The notes under the pieces: generated by a model | What the model was told of the DNA's origin: nothing | What the model saw: only the letters and a program-made list of their open reading frames with translations | Databases searched by the model: none | From: Sympetrum striolatum | Lineage: Eukaryota > Arthropoda > Insecta > Odonata > Libellulidae | Direction of reading: 5' to 3' | Assembly (NCBI GenBank): GCA_947579665.1 | Contig: OX388343.1 | Span: 88,950,254-89,014,253 of the forward strand | Length of the DNA stretch: 64,000 bases | Part shown: positions 22,956 through 35,484 of the stretch, one piece after another | How the letters are laid out: each line of letters starts with the position of its first letter | Numbering within the stretch: the first letter of the stretch is position 1 | Program-made: the position numbers and the translations under genes

Positions 22956-25900
22956 ATGACATCCCCGCTAGCCGAAGAGAAAATCTGGTTCAACAAAAAC
23001 ATCTACGAAGAGGCCGAGTGTCGATATTACGAATCAAAAGCGAAGGTATGTCTTCATTTTTTGTCTCAGAATTTACCGTAGAATTGTGATAAGTAATGAT
23101 AATGATTTTTCTCCTAAAAATAACTTTTTCAAGCTGCTAATGAAAAATGGAATAATTCTTCGTCCTTCACACTTTCAAATTACTCCTCGTAATCAGTTGG
23201 CATCAATTCAAATGCCGAAAGAAACCCAGAAAAAGGATAACAAACATCCTAATCTGGAAGGTGACCATTTGCCCCTATCTCCCCCCCTTACTCCCAATGC
23301 AGAAAAACCTCAACCACCGAAAGGTAAAGACATCAAAGAGATGAAAAACGAAGCTGATAAGGAAGGAATGAAAAGGAAGAGAAGGAAAGATAGGTCCAAG
23401 AAAAAGACCGCCGAAGAAGTTGTTCACGTTGAAAATTCTAACGTGAGTCTCTTTAAATGGCATGTTGAGTTTTTCAATTTTCCGTTTATCGGAGAGCATG
23501 CTGTTTAAAAGATTTCCTAAGTTTTTAGCCTTTCATTGTCCTTATGCACGCTGAGAACCTAGTTTTGGTAACGATCTAATTGGTTCAGTACATTTGACAG
23601 TGCACTGCTATGTGCTTTCACTATCATTTATTTTTGCATTATCGTGAATAGATAATTACCCTTTTCAAATCGGAGTGCATCTTTTAATTTTGTTACCACC
23701 CATTCTTTTAACCCTTATGTTTTTGCCTTTTTCTATGGTTTTTCCTTTATCTATTTCGAAAATTGTAGTTATTTCTTGAAATTAGTACTTCTCTACCCAT
23801 GCATATATTTAATTCAGTGTGGATTGTTTTTAGATTTTTCACTCTTTCCCTCCTTGACAATATCAATTACTTGGAAGTGGAAGAATCGTTTGCTTGGTTT
23901 ATCATTTTCTCTCCTGTATTCCACTTAAGTATCTTTCAATCATTTTTCTTCTAAGGAATTGTTTTGAGTAGAATGAATATATTTCGGAGCACAGTTACAT
24001 AGCAGATTCATAAGCCCTAAGTAAATTATCATTCACTGTAATGTTTCCTTCTGTAGTACCAGTAACCACGCCAATATTTTTTCAGATTGTACAGGTGTAA
24101 CACTCAAGTGTCTCTCACTGCAATGATCTGAATATTGTCCTAATGGCTTCTGTTGGCATTCTACCCTAACGGAACTATAGTAAATGACTTTTTGGTATGG
24201 AGTGCACTTTTCATACAATCTCTTTGTAGCTACTCCTAGACTTGTGTTCCTCGCTTTCATTGTCAGTGAGTCTGTGAGTGACTTCTCTTAGTTCCTCTGT
24301 TTAGTTTTTCTCCATTGTTATAACTTGATGTTGCTGTTTGCAAATTTTCCTATCAGCTTTTCATGTTTTACACATTCTCTGTCAAGGCTTAATGTTATTG
24401 CAACTTATCCAAAACTTACAAATCATCTGTTCTGATTTTCTATGTTTTTGATTGTCAATCTCTTTACTGTTGTATTATTTCCATATTTTGGTTAAATAAG
24501 GAAATAGCTGTCACTTATGAAGGAAAAAATGTCATACTGCCTCGTAATATGCAATGTTAGAATGGATTATATCCCTTAGAAAATTTGTTGGAATTTTGTA
24601 TCCTTTTTGTAGAGATAGCAAATGATTTAAATATAATAATGATATAATATGTAATTATTTCCAGTGTAATACATTTTAAAGATTACGATGATTTTGCATA
24701 ATTTGCATTATATACAAGTGGATTTTTACTTGTATATCTGTAAAAGGAAATCTCTGACTGTTAAATAATATCTTATGTTTTGTATGTTAGTACCAGAGTG
24801 AATTCAGAGAGGAGCCAAGAACCTTTCCTGAATAATAGTAATAATTCATTTTTACCTCGACTTAGAATAAAAATCTATGCTTTATGCCCATTATCATACT
24901 CAAAATTTTTAGACTAAGTCCTCCCATGGAACATCTTGTGTTTAAAAATATGTGAAATTCCTTGATAATTAGAGTATAGTCATCAATGATATCATTATAC
25001 ATTCTTGATGTATTTTACATGTACCATTATAAATTGTTATCCTTGTATGAATTATGTTGGTCGTTATTGTTTTTCTTTCAACTTGTCAACTTTACCCATT
25101 TTTTGCTTTCCATCTTATTTTTGGTCCTTAAAGAACTTATCCTTGCATTATTGTTAAGTGTTTATTTGTTGAATTTAGATAGTCATCCGAGGCAGATAAT
25201 TGATTTGTTTATAAAAATAGTTGGTTTGTTATTTAGATACAAGAGCATGAACTTTTATTTAGCATGAGTATTTTGATTTTCTTATAACTAATGATTTTTT
25301 TTAATGTTTTTAGTGTGTTAGCAATGTTGCCTAAAGAAATTTTATCACCTTGAAAGGCAGTCATAATTCTAAAACTGAATAAAGATAACTACAAGAAAAT
25401 TTAACATACAATTTGCCCATTTAAATGCAAGCATAAAAGTAGCCGCTAATGATTAGATTTCACTGCAACAGCTGTGATCATCAGCTCATAGTAACCCTTG
25501 CTAAATTATAAAATAGTAATGCAATCTTCAAATAGCATTGTTATTTTATAAATGTTTATCGAGGCGTTTCTTTTTGTTGGTCCTCTTTCATCTTTAACAA
25601 TCCGTTGTGAAGGAGGTGTACGCTTTTTACGGATTTTTTGATTAAATTGAACAATGAATTGGATTTTTTGTGCAGTGAAAATATTGACCATAATCAAACA
25701 CTAATCTGCCTCGGACTCATAATCCTGACCCTGTCATCTTGGTTTAACATGTTTGCTGCCCATCCTGTTAATGAGTGACTTGTTCTTTCTTTCTCTCTCT
25801 CCCGTTTTCCTGCCCCCTGCCGCCCCTTTCTGGATGCCCTTGGTGGTGGTTGGTGTAGGGCACACCTCCCACACCCTCCCCAAGCTCTCTGGCGGCTGAA

Positions 25901-28900
25901 GTGGCCAAGGCACGATGGCATATTAAACAATCCCTCGAGTGTGTGAGTAACCTTGTCTGGCTGGTGCTGTCTAAACTCATTGGTCCCAAAATGAAAGCAT
26001 TTTTGGATTATATAAATTTTGTCTTGCTCTTCTTGAGGACTATACTCACTCTAGTTTATCTTTTTTCCCTTTCCTGTAGTTTTGAGTGTGTTGGATAATT
26101 GGTTTGATAGCGTAAGTAAAATCTTATTAGAGGTGCATGTTACTATTGCTGAAGCCAAAGTATACTAAAATGAATAATAATATTAATACAAAAATCAGTC
26201 TGTGAAGGCTGTAAAACATAACTTAGCCGTTATAATTGGATAGGAAAGAACATAGGTACTGTATTCTTATTTCCCTTTTACAATTAGACAGTTAAAATTT
26301 TTACCTACGTAAAACAGAGTAGATATTAAGAAATAATGACGAATACTTAGATAACTAAAATATGGTGGTGATGGACGTATGAAATGGGTTTTTGGTGAAG
26401 GGAGTTTGAATTAAATCTGAAATGCTGATGGATTTAATCTAAGAATAGTTATCTTGGGATAAATTTCTCATATATGAAAGTATTTTCATTGTTGTAACCA
26501 TTTCAGTTTTTGTGAATGTCATAGATGATGTTATTCAAAGCGTTTGGTTGAGTTTTTTATGAACTTATTTTTTTCTTGTGCATCAAGCAATGTTAAATTA
26601 AGGTCTTTGTTATTGTTGTTTGGGAGGTCATTTTATTTCCACTACATGTGGATTACTTGGTGACATTTCATCTTTTTGTAGACATGTAGTAATGGGTTTG
26701 TTGTTAAATTTTTAATAATAGTTTGAATAAACTCTTGGAAATAAAATATTTGAAAGATTTCAGTTTCTGTTATCAATGTGAGTTAAAGATGATTATGTAA
26801 TAGATAGTATTAGGAAGTCATTGTTCGGGAGTATGTGAATTTTGTTTCCTTTTCCGTAAAGAAAAGTGTAACCTAATTAAAATCCAATATATATGTATGT
26901 TTTCCTGTTAGAGTAATTTTTATCATCATGGCTTGAAGCTTGATTTTGTATGTAGCTAGACTGGAAGAAGTCTTTTGTAATAGTTATTTAAATGTCAAAG
27001 TACTCCATAGCTTAGTTTTCTAGGGCATTTAAAGTAATTATTAGTTTAATTTATGCTTAAATGTGTTTTTAGTTATGCCTCCCTCGTCAACCCATTTGAT
27101 GTATTATCCAGTATGAGTTATTTAAGTAATGCATGTCTAAGAAGTTAATTAGCATTATTATTTGTTTAATTTACTGTAAGTTGGGTAGCAGATGTATTAT
27201 TGGCAGAGCTGCTGTTAACTCAGTTTCCTTTATTGGTTGAACTATTAGTTTTATTAACTATCATTATGATGATTTTTATTTAGATGGATGGAGTTGCTTT
27301 GGCGACAGGAGATGCATCTGCAGAAATAATAAATCGTGTAGCCTCCTTGGAAATTCAAAACGCTAACTTAATGAAAGGTAAGAAGTATAATCTATTTTGA
27401 GTTTGATTATTAGAGGACAAAAATAATATACTTGGATAGGCAATTTTTGATAAAAATCATAGGTACTGAAAGATTTTCGGATTTTCATATAGCTGAACAA
27501 TCTTAAGTATCAAATAACAATATAAAGTATACTATTGAAACTTATATATACCATTGTTTGTAAACTTGTATAAACCATTCTCATGTGTCCAAAGACTATG
27601 TTGTGTTTTCATCAGACATCATCTATTTCAATTTGCCTACTAAGTAACCCAAATAGTATGCTAGAATGTTCTGGCCTGATAGCTCAATGTATAGAAAATG
27701 GACTAAAAAGTGTGAGATCTGGGTTGGAATTCTGTCCAGTCAGATGTTCATTGTATCTGTTTCCTTTGGAATGATCCATCATGGCATTTATGGTGATTTA
27801 TTGGTCTTGATGACATTTTTGCGCAATATTCAGTATAAGACTAATACAGTCCTGGAAATAGTGAATATTTTTGCCAAGCTGAAATATAATTTTGTGATTT
27901 GAAGCCATGTAAAAACAAAATTTAGAGCACTTGCTTTTTAATATTGATTATTTTCATGACATTGCTAGGAGTCTGATTGATATCCTAAATTCATTGTATG
28001 ATGCAGAGTAATTATTGGTATAAATCTGGATTCTAAAGCTTTTTATTGTAAGGGTTGGTTGTAATTTCCTATTTAGCATCACTAAATTTTAAATTCTAAT
28101 CCTAATGGTTTTTTCATAGTTGTTGATGGTCTGGAGAAAATGGTCCGTGGTCTAGAATTGAAGGTGCAGAGCTTGTTAATCAAACCAACAGCCCCCAGTG
28201 CAACCAAGGCAACAACCACATCTGCCACTCCACCAAAAGTGACCCCACCTAAAGCTCAGGAGCCAGCTAAGAAAGGCAACGATGATGATGATGATATAGA
28301 TCTCTTTGGTTCAGACTCGGAGGTAAGTAACTTAGTTATGTCTTTCCCTTTTCTTATCATCGTTTGGTGAAGAAGTATGTAGTCAATATTTACCTAAGCC
28401 ATTAAAATGGCTATTTTGTTCTTTGAATTGTGTACTTATTATAAAGCCCCTGGAAAAATTTAACCATCTTTATGTAGAGACAGAGAGATCTGGACCCAGA
28501 AATCTATAATATGATTTATGGGTTTTTCCAAAATGTTAGCCTTGGATCTTTCATTCTTACTCACTTAGTACTAAGTAAGTAAGAATGAATGAACTTTTTA
28601 CTAAGTACTTAGTAAAATGTCTCTATTGATTGGTTAAAATTTTATTTCATTGTTGAAGTTTTTAAATTTTGCAGTCAAATTTTCATTAATTTTCAAAAAG
28701 TATGCAATGGTCAAGATAATGTTAAATTTTTCTTTCTTATTGCGTCTTTCCCAAGTTTTACTCACTTCACGTTTCTCATTTCATTCTATGGAAAATATTA
28801 TTAACTTAGAGTATTTTGTATGGAAATTGCTGTTGCAGCATGGAGAAGTATGTATACAATGCTTTTGTTACAGGTTCTGGTGATTTATAAAAGCAAGCCT

Positions 28901-31900
28901 ATTTCATTCAGTTGTTTGTGAAAGTCAGTTTTTTTTTTTTCATTGCTATATCTCTTCCTGAAAGAACTTGGAATGTTTTGAGACAGTTAATCCTTTCATT
29001 GACCATTATTATCAGTAGTTTATTTAATACAATTGAGTTAATGGTTAAATACAATATTAGATTTTCTTATGAAGTTGGTAACTTCTGAAGACACCATGGT
29101 TTGGAAATGTGCGAGTTTTGTTATTATACTTTCTTAATTTTAGGATGAAGATGATGCTGCCAAGAAGGTCAGAGAACAAAGACTGGCTGAATATGCTGCT
29201 AAGAAGTCAAAAAGTAGGTGTATGTTTATTGTTACTGGTAGTTTGAATTTCTTTGAAGGTCCTCCAAAATTGTTTAATTTGATTATTTGTTCCACCATTT
29301 TACAGTAGCTAGCTAGAGTTTGTTTGTAATTTACTTGGATGAAAAGTAGAATTGAGGCTTTGTAAATTTAATGAACATTGAAAAGAGAATCGCATAGTCT
29401 TGAAAGAAAATATTTAACTAATATAAAAATGCAAAAAATGAGTTAAAAATTGTGTTTTTAGTGTTATATGAAAGCCTTTTTGTGTAGTATTGTATTATTT
29501 GGTTACCTTTTCATTTATTAATTAAAAGTAAATATGCAACCATAGAGTAATTATACTTATGTTATTACTGCATCATTTAATTTGAATTTGGACAGAATTT
29601 TCACTTTAATTCATGACTTCTACTTTATAGATCACACAATACTAATGTTATGAGCATTTTAACACTAATTTGGTTTATTGATTTCCCTCCCTTTCCATTC
29701 CCTTATTGGCTCACATATCAGCGTTGTCTCCCATTCATTCATGTCATGCACAGTTTTGTCTCTCCGGGAAAGATATACAAATGTGTAGTTAATGTTCAAC
29801 AATTTTCTTAAATCTTTCCCATTCGTACTTGTCTATACAAACCTTTACTTGCAGTAGGAGTCCATTTTAATGTGTAGGGCATATAATAAGAAATGCATTG
29901 TAGCTAGTGATTTTTTGGCTGCTGTCCATTTCAAAGCAAATAGGATAGGGAGTTATGTCCATCGTAATGAGTGGTTATTTCTGAAGTATCGTTGTAGCGA
30001 GTGCCACATTTCTGTATTTGACAGATCTTATCCGGTTGCATCATATTCGTGTTTCTCAATCATTCTATATATAAGAAGAGTATGATTTTTATCATTCTTC
30101 AAATGCTGATCATTACATTATAAGGGTTTCACCTACTTGCCCATTTGTTAACTAATGAATTCAATCAGTCTGTTACCGTCATCAGCTGTTGAGGATCTTG
30201 GTCTACCAAGAACATCTCTTCTCATCATCATATGTTACATGTCCCACCTAGCTATATATCGTAGAAGGCTCAACATCTATATGGCATGCAATTTCTCTTT
30301 ATGGCACTTCCCACTTGAAAGCCCACCACAATGCTGCTTTTATGTGAAGTGAGTGAGAACAACTCGCCCTTTGTCTTTGAACAATTGATATTGACTAATT
30401 CGGTTGACTTTCATTAGTTATCGTCACAATTCCTCTACTCACTCTTCAGAAATGAGGAATGGATATTATTTGATGTTAAAGAGGATGGCCTGTAAGGTCA
30501 AGTAAGATACAAGGGAAAAAAGGAAAAGTTCGTCTGTCAAACCTATAGAAAGTTGAACATTGGGCTCAACCATCAATGGCTACGTTTGCAGCTGTGAAAT
30601 GTTACTCAGGATAGAGTTTTAATTGTAGAAATTTTGATTATGCATAGTTTCTGCCGATACTTTGAACCACAAATTCTGTGTAATATTCATATATACAGGA
30701 ACCTTCTTCCCATATGTTCTTATGACAGTAGTTTGTCTCTTATTTACGAAAATCATACGAAGAAGCAAGGCTCCCCCTATCCTCAATACCATGTGCCACT
30801 TCCCTGCCGCTTGCATTGCTGTCACATATCTCTCAAACTTCCTCAGTCAAAGAGGTTTCACCTCTCTCCGCAAATAGCGGCACAGGGTGTTTCAGCACTG
30901 TACATTCATTCCTTTATTAGAATATCGTTCGCCACATTCAACTTGATTTCTTTTTTTTTTTCGTCTGCCTTAATTTCCCTCTAGTTATATTAATATTTTC
31001 ATATTTAACCATACTATTATTTCCATTTTATCAAAATCTCTAAGTTGGTTATAGCCATTATAACCAGACCTGACAAAAGTCTGAAAAGTATTTGTTATAA
31101 CGCTTACTCGTTATAGCCGATTTCTAATACGAAACGTCCGTCTTCTTGAATCCAAGATCAGCAAGTGCGGCAGAATGGAGGGTTTTTAATGCATTTATAA
31201 TGCGTAAAAACGTACATTCACGTCAAAAATACCATATTTACTAAAAAAGCGCATGCTCTTTCAGGTCTTTTTTTCCACTCAAAATTCAGGGTGTGCGTTA
31301 GAATCCACGGCACACTATATTCGGGTACAAAACTACTCATTGGCTATTGATGTATGGAATGTATACATGTGTTTATACTGTATCGATGTTTGCATTATGT
31401 ACGAGACTGTAGGGCGATAGTTTTTAATTGAAAGGGAATTGGCTAGCCCATCAAACTTTTAAAATGAACGATTTTGAATTGGCACTTATGTAGGACTTTT
31501 GGCATAGACGACTCCTGACATTTTTTTATGCAGAGTATACATGTATAGATATACGCATATATTAGCATATGCCTGTATAGTACAGACATATAAGGTGCAG
31601 CGAATGGCGTGACCATATATCTTAAGGGGTGCATTGCACTTGCAGGTAAATGATTATTCAATTCAGATTCAATATCTTCAGCCTTTACTTTGTGGAACCT
31701 GATGCGTGTAATAAAACTGTCTATATTCCACAGATTAGTATTGTGGAATATGGACAGTTTTATTTTATCCTTTCGTTTTATTACATGATTTTTCAATGTC
31801 CGAAGCTCAAATATTGGAGTGTCCATTACTTATTACACATGGCATGTAATTTTCAAGTTTACACATTTAATTGATTCATGCTCTATAACGAAACTTCATC

Positions 31901-34044
31901 CTCTATGATAAAATGTGGAAAATTATTGATCAATAATTGTCGACAAATAATGGTGCCAAGCTTCATATGAAAACATCCCACTGGTGGATACCAATATGAT
32001 GGGAACTCAATCAAAATTTCCGAAGCTGACTATAGGGCTTGTCACCAAAAAGAAACAAAAGATGAGGTGATTAGAAGTACGGAGGGATAAAGGGGAGAGT
32101 GAAACTCGTGAGAAGTTTCTAATCGTATGTGGAAAACAATTGCATGAATTAGGTAACGATAATTTTAGTATTTAATATTTTTCTGCCGTTTCAAGAGATA
32201 ATGCACCTTAGATTACCATTAGCTTGTCGGACTTAGTCTCTCACTTCAATTGATGATTCTGAGATATGTCTCCTGCTAGAGAAACCTAGAAATGTGGCAC
32301 TCATCATAACGATACTTTAGAAATGACCACTCATCATAATGGAGGTAACTCCCTATCCTCTCTGCAGTGAGACAGACAACGGTCAAAAAAATCACTCCCT
32401 GAAACGCAACTCTCATAATATGCCGTACTCATTATACAGACTTCGATTTCTAACATATTTCTTTGCATTGTTCCATCTCCTTCTGTCTTACTTTCTTTGT
32501 TCTTCTTATTAATACTCGGCCCATTCATTTCTTCTGTCTATTAATTACTGTATGTACCCACTTTTATGGTGTAATTTTTCACTAAAAATTTAAAAAGAAT
32601 TTTGCAAGAAACATTATCTCATAAGGATATAGTATTGTGTGTATCCACTGAAATTCCTTGTTGGGTTGTTTGCACAAGCATTTTAGTACGCTGAATTAAT
32701 GTATATATGGCAGACAAATTTAGGCAAAAATTAACATATTTTATTCTAAAACCTCATGAGAATATATTCCCTGATCACGAGGTTTCATTAAACGGAGGTT
32801 ATACAATAAGATCTTAGCAGTTTAAAATTGAAATAATATAGGTTTGCATTATCTGCAAAATTTTATCATTATATAATGGTAATTGCAAGTTTTGAGATGG
32901 ATGTAAACTTTCCATGGCAAGAAACTCTTTTAAACTTCCTGCATGCAGAACAGATCTGGGAAAAAAACAATTGTAATTTAATGTTCTAGGTCTTATTGGA
33001 CATGAAACAGTACAGTACTACTGCATTGATTCTGTTTTACGTTGTTAAATTTTAATTAATATTATCTGTCTTACGAGTAAATATTATTTCAATTTAAGAA
33101 CCTGTCTTGATTGCAAAGTCAAGCATAATTATGGATGTTAAGCCTTGGGATGACGAAACGGACATGGCAGCAATGGAGAAGGCAGTGAGGGCTATTCAAA
33201 TGGACGGTCTACTGTGGGGGGCCTGTGAGTATATTAAATAATACAGCCATATAAAATTTAAGCTTATTTGAATTTTGATTGAATTTATGTTATAGATTTA
33301 TGAAAACTGCTTTCCTTCAACTATTGAAATTCTCTTCTCTGTGATGGAAATTTTTTTTTATTTGTCTGTTTTCAAATTATTTTCAGCAAAACTTGTTCCT
33401 TTGGCATATGGCATTAAAAAGTTGCAGATATCTTGCGTTGTGGAAGATGAAAAAGTTTCTGTGGATCTGCTTCAGGAAAAGATTCAAGAAAATGAAGACT
33501 TTGTAAGTTTTTTGGTTTGCTAGTGTAGATGATATATCAATGAATTTACAGTAATACTTATTTTGACTATTTTAATAATTTCTTGATTATTGACTTGATG
33601 TATTGGTTGGAACAGTATGATTTCATAGCTGAGAACCGAGGAGTGTTATTTGATGTATACACGAGGTTTTCTTTCTCCGCTGAACTAATAAGTTCATAGC
33701 ATGTATTATTCAGTGGCACTCTTGTGATATCAGAAATAACTGTCACTCCAGTAAAGAAGGTATCACTATGTTGAACATTCTGAATATGTCTCAATGGAAA
33801 GATGGACAGGATAATCATGAAATGTATTTTTTTACCTTCCTAAATTCAAAGACTTCATAAACATTTTCGATAAAGAGTTTCTATTGAAAGCTTTATTTAC
33901 TTTTACAATTTTTATGTATTCTTTGAGTATTATGATAATTTAATTTGCTACAAAAGACCATTTCATAGATTATTGCATACACTGAAACATTTTTTTCTCT
34001 TTCAGGTTCAAAGTGTTGATATAGCTGCTTTCAACAAAATTTAA
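22956..34044 (+). CDS. EEF1D: Elongation factor 1B delta (eEF1D)
   Basis: Guanine nucleotide exchange subunit that reloads eEF1A with GTP in the cytoplasm. Exons of the short form: 22956-23045, 27284-27377, 28120-28322, 29144-29213, 33099-33224, 33387-33502 and 34006-34044; phases close to 245 residues. Features in order: N-terminal segment [20 protein letters not shown], a leucine-rich coiled coil ([16 protein letters not shown] and [20 protein letters not shown]), a Pro/Thr/Ala linker, the acidic [14 protein letters not shown] motif, then the exchange domain: [34 protein letters not shown]-like [14 protein letters not shown] and the closing VDIAAFNKI. That conserved end and the central VKPWDDETD motif identify the family. 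An optional exon at 23134-23442 would give 348 residues. AATAAA lies at 34159. Confidence 0.95.
23134..23442 (+). CDS. EEF1D: Candidate cassette exon of eEF1D (103 codons)
   Basis: Open in one frame. The acceptor (TTTTTCAAG) leaves an 88 bp intron from the first coding exon, and the donor is GTGAGT. It enters and leaves in phase 0, so it can be included or skipped without changing the rest of eEF1D. The encoded segment is hydrophilic, with a proline-rich centre ([20 protein letters not shown]) and a strongly basic stretch ([17 protein letters not shown]) that looks like a nuclear localisation signal. Vertebrate eEF1D has a long nuclear isoform made by including one exon; whether this is the insect counterpart or an independent exon is inference. 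Confidence 0.7.
23443..27283. other. eEF1D intron
   Basis: Mostly AT-rich sequence with no recognised element. A locally GC-rich patch at 25715-25930 includes a CT-rich tract near 25780-25830. It has no convincing frame and could be an old repeat. Confidence 0.4.
27671..27745 (+). repeat. tRNA-derived SINE-like sequence
   Basis: About 75 bp with a pol III A-box-like segment (ATAGCTCAATGTATAG) and, some 35 bp on, a B-box-like segment (GGGTTGGAATTCTGTCC). Spacing and order fit a tRNA head, but stems are poor, so a relic SINE or tRNA pseudogene is likelier than a tRNA gene. Lies in an eEF1D intron. Confidence 0.5.
28551..28617. repeat. Two adjacent short palindromes
   Basis: 28551-28588 is a near-perfect 38 bp palindrome centred on CTTAGTACTAAG. 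28596-28617 is a perfect 22 bp palindrome (TTTTACTAAGTA and its mirror), and both share the ACTAAGTA core. They lie in the eEF1D intron after the 28120-28322 exon. Confidence 0.8.
29941..32359. repeat. 2.4 kb block bounded by about 70 bp inverted repeats
   Basis: The left arm (29941-30014) and right arm (32289-32359) are imperfect reverse complements: AGGATAGGGAGTTATGTCCA against AGGATAGGGAGTTACCTCCA, continuing through GAGTGGTTATTTCTGAAGTA against GAGTGGTCATTTCTAAAGTA to CCACATTTCT. It lies in the large eEF1D intron 29214-33098. Inside are a short hairpin (31710-31764) and sequence also present near 43 kb. No transposase was recognised. It may be a DNA transposon or two opposed copies of one repeat. 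Confidence 0.65.
31710..31764. repeat. Short hairpin, 23 bp stem with 9 nt loop
   Basis: AATAAAACTGTCTATATTCC then ACA pairs with TGTGGAATATGGACAGTTTT then ATT, with one G-U-type mismatch and a 9 nt loop. The stem length resembles a microRNA precursor, but it sits inside a repeat block. Confidence 0.7.
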
Positions 34045-34158
34045 CCTGTTTTCTAACCTCTCTAATGGCTAAGTCAAAAATAATTTCAGGTTGAAATGAA
34101 TTTGTTAATTTCACATGAGCAATAGCACTGTTGACTTGTGTATTTATTAAAAAAATAT

Positions 34159-34164
34159 AATAAA
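34159..34164 (+). promoter_or_regulatory. eEF1D poly(A) signal
   Basis: AATAAA, 115 bp after the eEF1D stop codon. Confidence 0.65.
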
Positions 34165-34429
34165 GATGGGATGTATCACCTTTGAGAAGTATTTTTTTTA
34201 TAAAATATTTGCCTGTTTGCAGGGAAAGCTTATGACATTCTTAAAAACTTTTATTGCCTCATATTCCCTGATGATAAGTGGCCTCAGTTTTTCCATACTG
34301 TATGCATTTGTAGTCAACCTATCTTTACTTAATTTTCCTCTATGGCACTTATCTGTTTTGAAAATGTACGATTTTTATTAGCAGAAAGTCTAAAATAATC
34401 TGCATTAAATATTTTACCGGGCTCATACG

Positions 34430-35175
34430 CTTAAATCAGCGGCAGTAGAATTCCACAATTCAGCATCCATGAAACGGATTTTCCACTGATTTGCCTGCAG
34501 ACCAAACCATGGTGGTTTTTGAACCTACCTAGCCAACCTCCTTCAAACCTGAAATCATCTATTCCTAACTTAATGACGACTTGTTCTGCTTCTTCCTTAA
34601 TGATAGGAGGAAGCTTTATGAAACCATTCGAGTAAGACCCTTATTAGGTTTTCATGTTTTGGAGTTATCACTCTCTTCTTAGTAACTTTACCCTGCCGGT
34701 AAAATTATCTTCATCGATAACTTTACCGGACCTGCCTCTTAAGGCAGCTTTTACCGCACTGACTTTCCTATTCTTAAAGATTTTTCTTAATGCTGATGAT
34801 GGGATTTTAAGGGAGTCAGCTAATTGTTGCTGCGTATCATACAGGAACGGATCTAGAGAAAAATTTTGGGGGGGGTCCGATCAAAAAATTTAAAAATAAA
34901 AGACAATTCGGCTTTCACAAAACGTGACGTTAGAATTGTGTAAGACAAATTCGAATATTTTCGCTAGAGATTGCTTATTAAATTGTGTGTTTATTTGCGT
35001 TATTTGAGTTTCATTTTCGAAAAATAGGCAGAAGTGATATTTCGGGGGGGTCAGGACCACCCCCCTGGATCCGTTCCTGGTATCATATATATATTGCTCG
35101 TCATATTTTTGTAGATTGGTCAACTTTTCGGACAAAGACATTGCCTTCTTTTGTAATCTTGTTTTTGACATATTA
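34430..35175 (-). mobile_element. Tigger-type transposase remnant, split by a MITE
   Basis: In the spacer between eEF1D and SF3B6. On the minus strand, 35173 downward encodes MSKTRLQKKAMSLSEKLTNL and KYDE, a pipsqueak-type HTH start. After the MITE (35079-34842) it continues as QQQLADSLKIPSSALRKIFK (34827-34765). Further on, WLGRFKNHHGLVCRQISGKS around 34500-34560 is a CENP-B-type HTH. Several stops and frameshifts separate these pieces. The ends of the element were not located. Confidence 0.75.
34842..35079. mobile_element. hAT-type MITE with perfect 8 bp duplication
   Basis: A 238 bp element with ends CAGGAACGGATCTAGAG and, as reverse complement, CAGGAACGGATCCAGGGG. It is flanked by GTATCATA at 34834-34841 and again at 35080-35087. 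An 8 bp duplication with CAG-type ends is the hAT signature. It has no coding capacity. It interrupts the HTH of the Tigger remnant, so it inserted later. Confidence 0.92.
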
Positions 35176-35323
35176 TGAAGCAACTCGTTATCACGAATAC
35201 AAAAAGGGATAAATCGCAAATTGTCATGTCACAGTGATGGGAGCACTACCACCATCACAAAGTATATTGCTCCTGCCAGACTAGAGAACGTCGCGATGGT
35301 TTGCCAATGTGGATAATTTTATT

Positions 35324-35484
35324 TAATTAGGTAAAATTTCACTTTGGTGCTGTTTGGGAGAAATTGAATAACTCCAATTTTACCAATTAGGTAAAATTTC
35401 AAAATCATCGAAAACGGGGTATTTTTAGTAACAAAAAAAAATAAAACCCAAACAGCACGAAAGTGAAATTTTACCTTTAATTAC
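35324..35484. repeat. Foldback element, 36 bp arms
   Basis: TAATTAGGTAAAATTTCACT followed by TTGGTGCTGTTTGGG at the left matches the reverse complement of 35448-35484 with few differences. A third copy of AATTAGGTAAAATTTCA lies inside at 35386. Located 0.5 kb upstream of SF3B6. Confidence 0.8.

Noticed and set aside
23275..23499. Minus-strand frame opposite the eEF1D cassette exon
   Set aside because: Shadow frame; the plus-strand reading has splice sites and matching phase.
25694..25989. Two overlapping minus-strand frames in a GC-richer patch
   Set aside because: Low-complexity basic/glycine text from a CT-rich tract, no motif and no splice or start context.
30619..30984. Overlapping frames on both strands inside the 30 kb block
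   Set aside because: Not recognisable as transposase or host protein; composition looks like chance openness.
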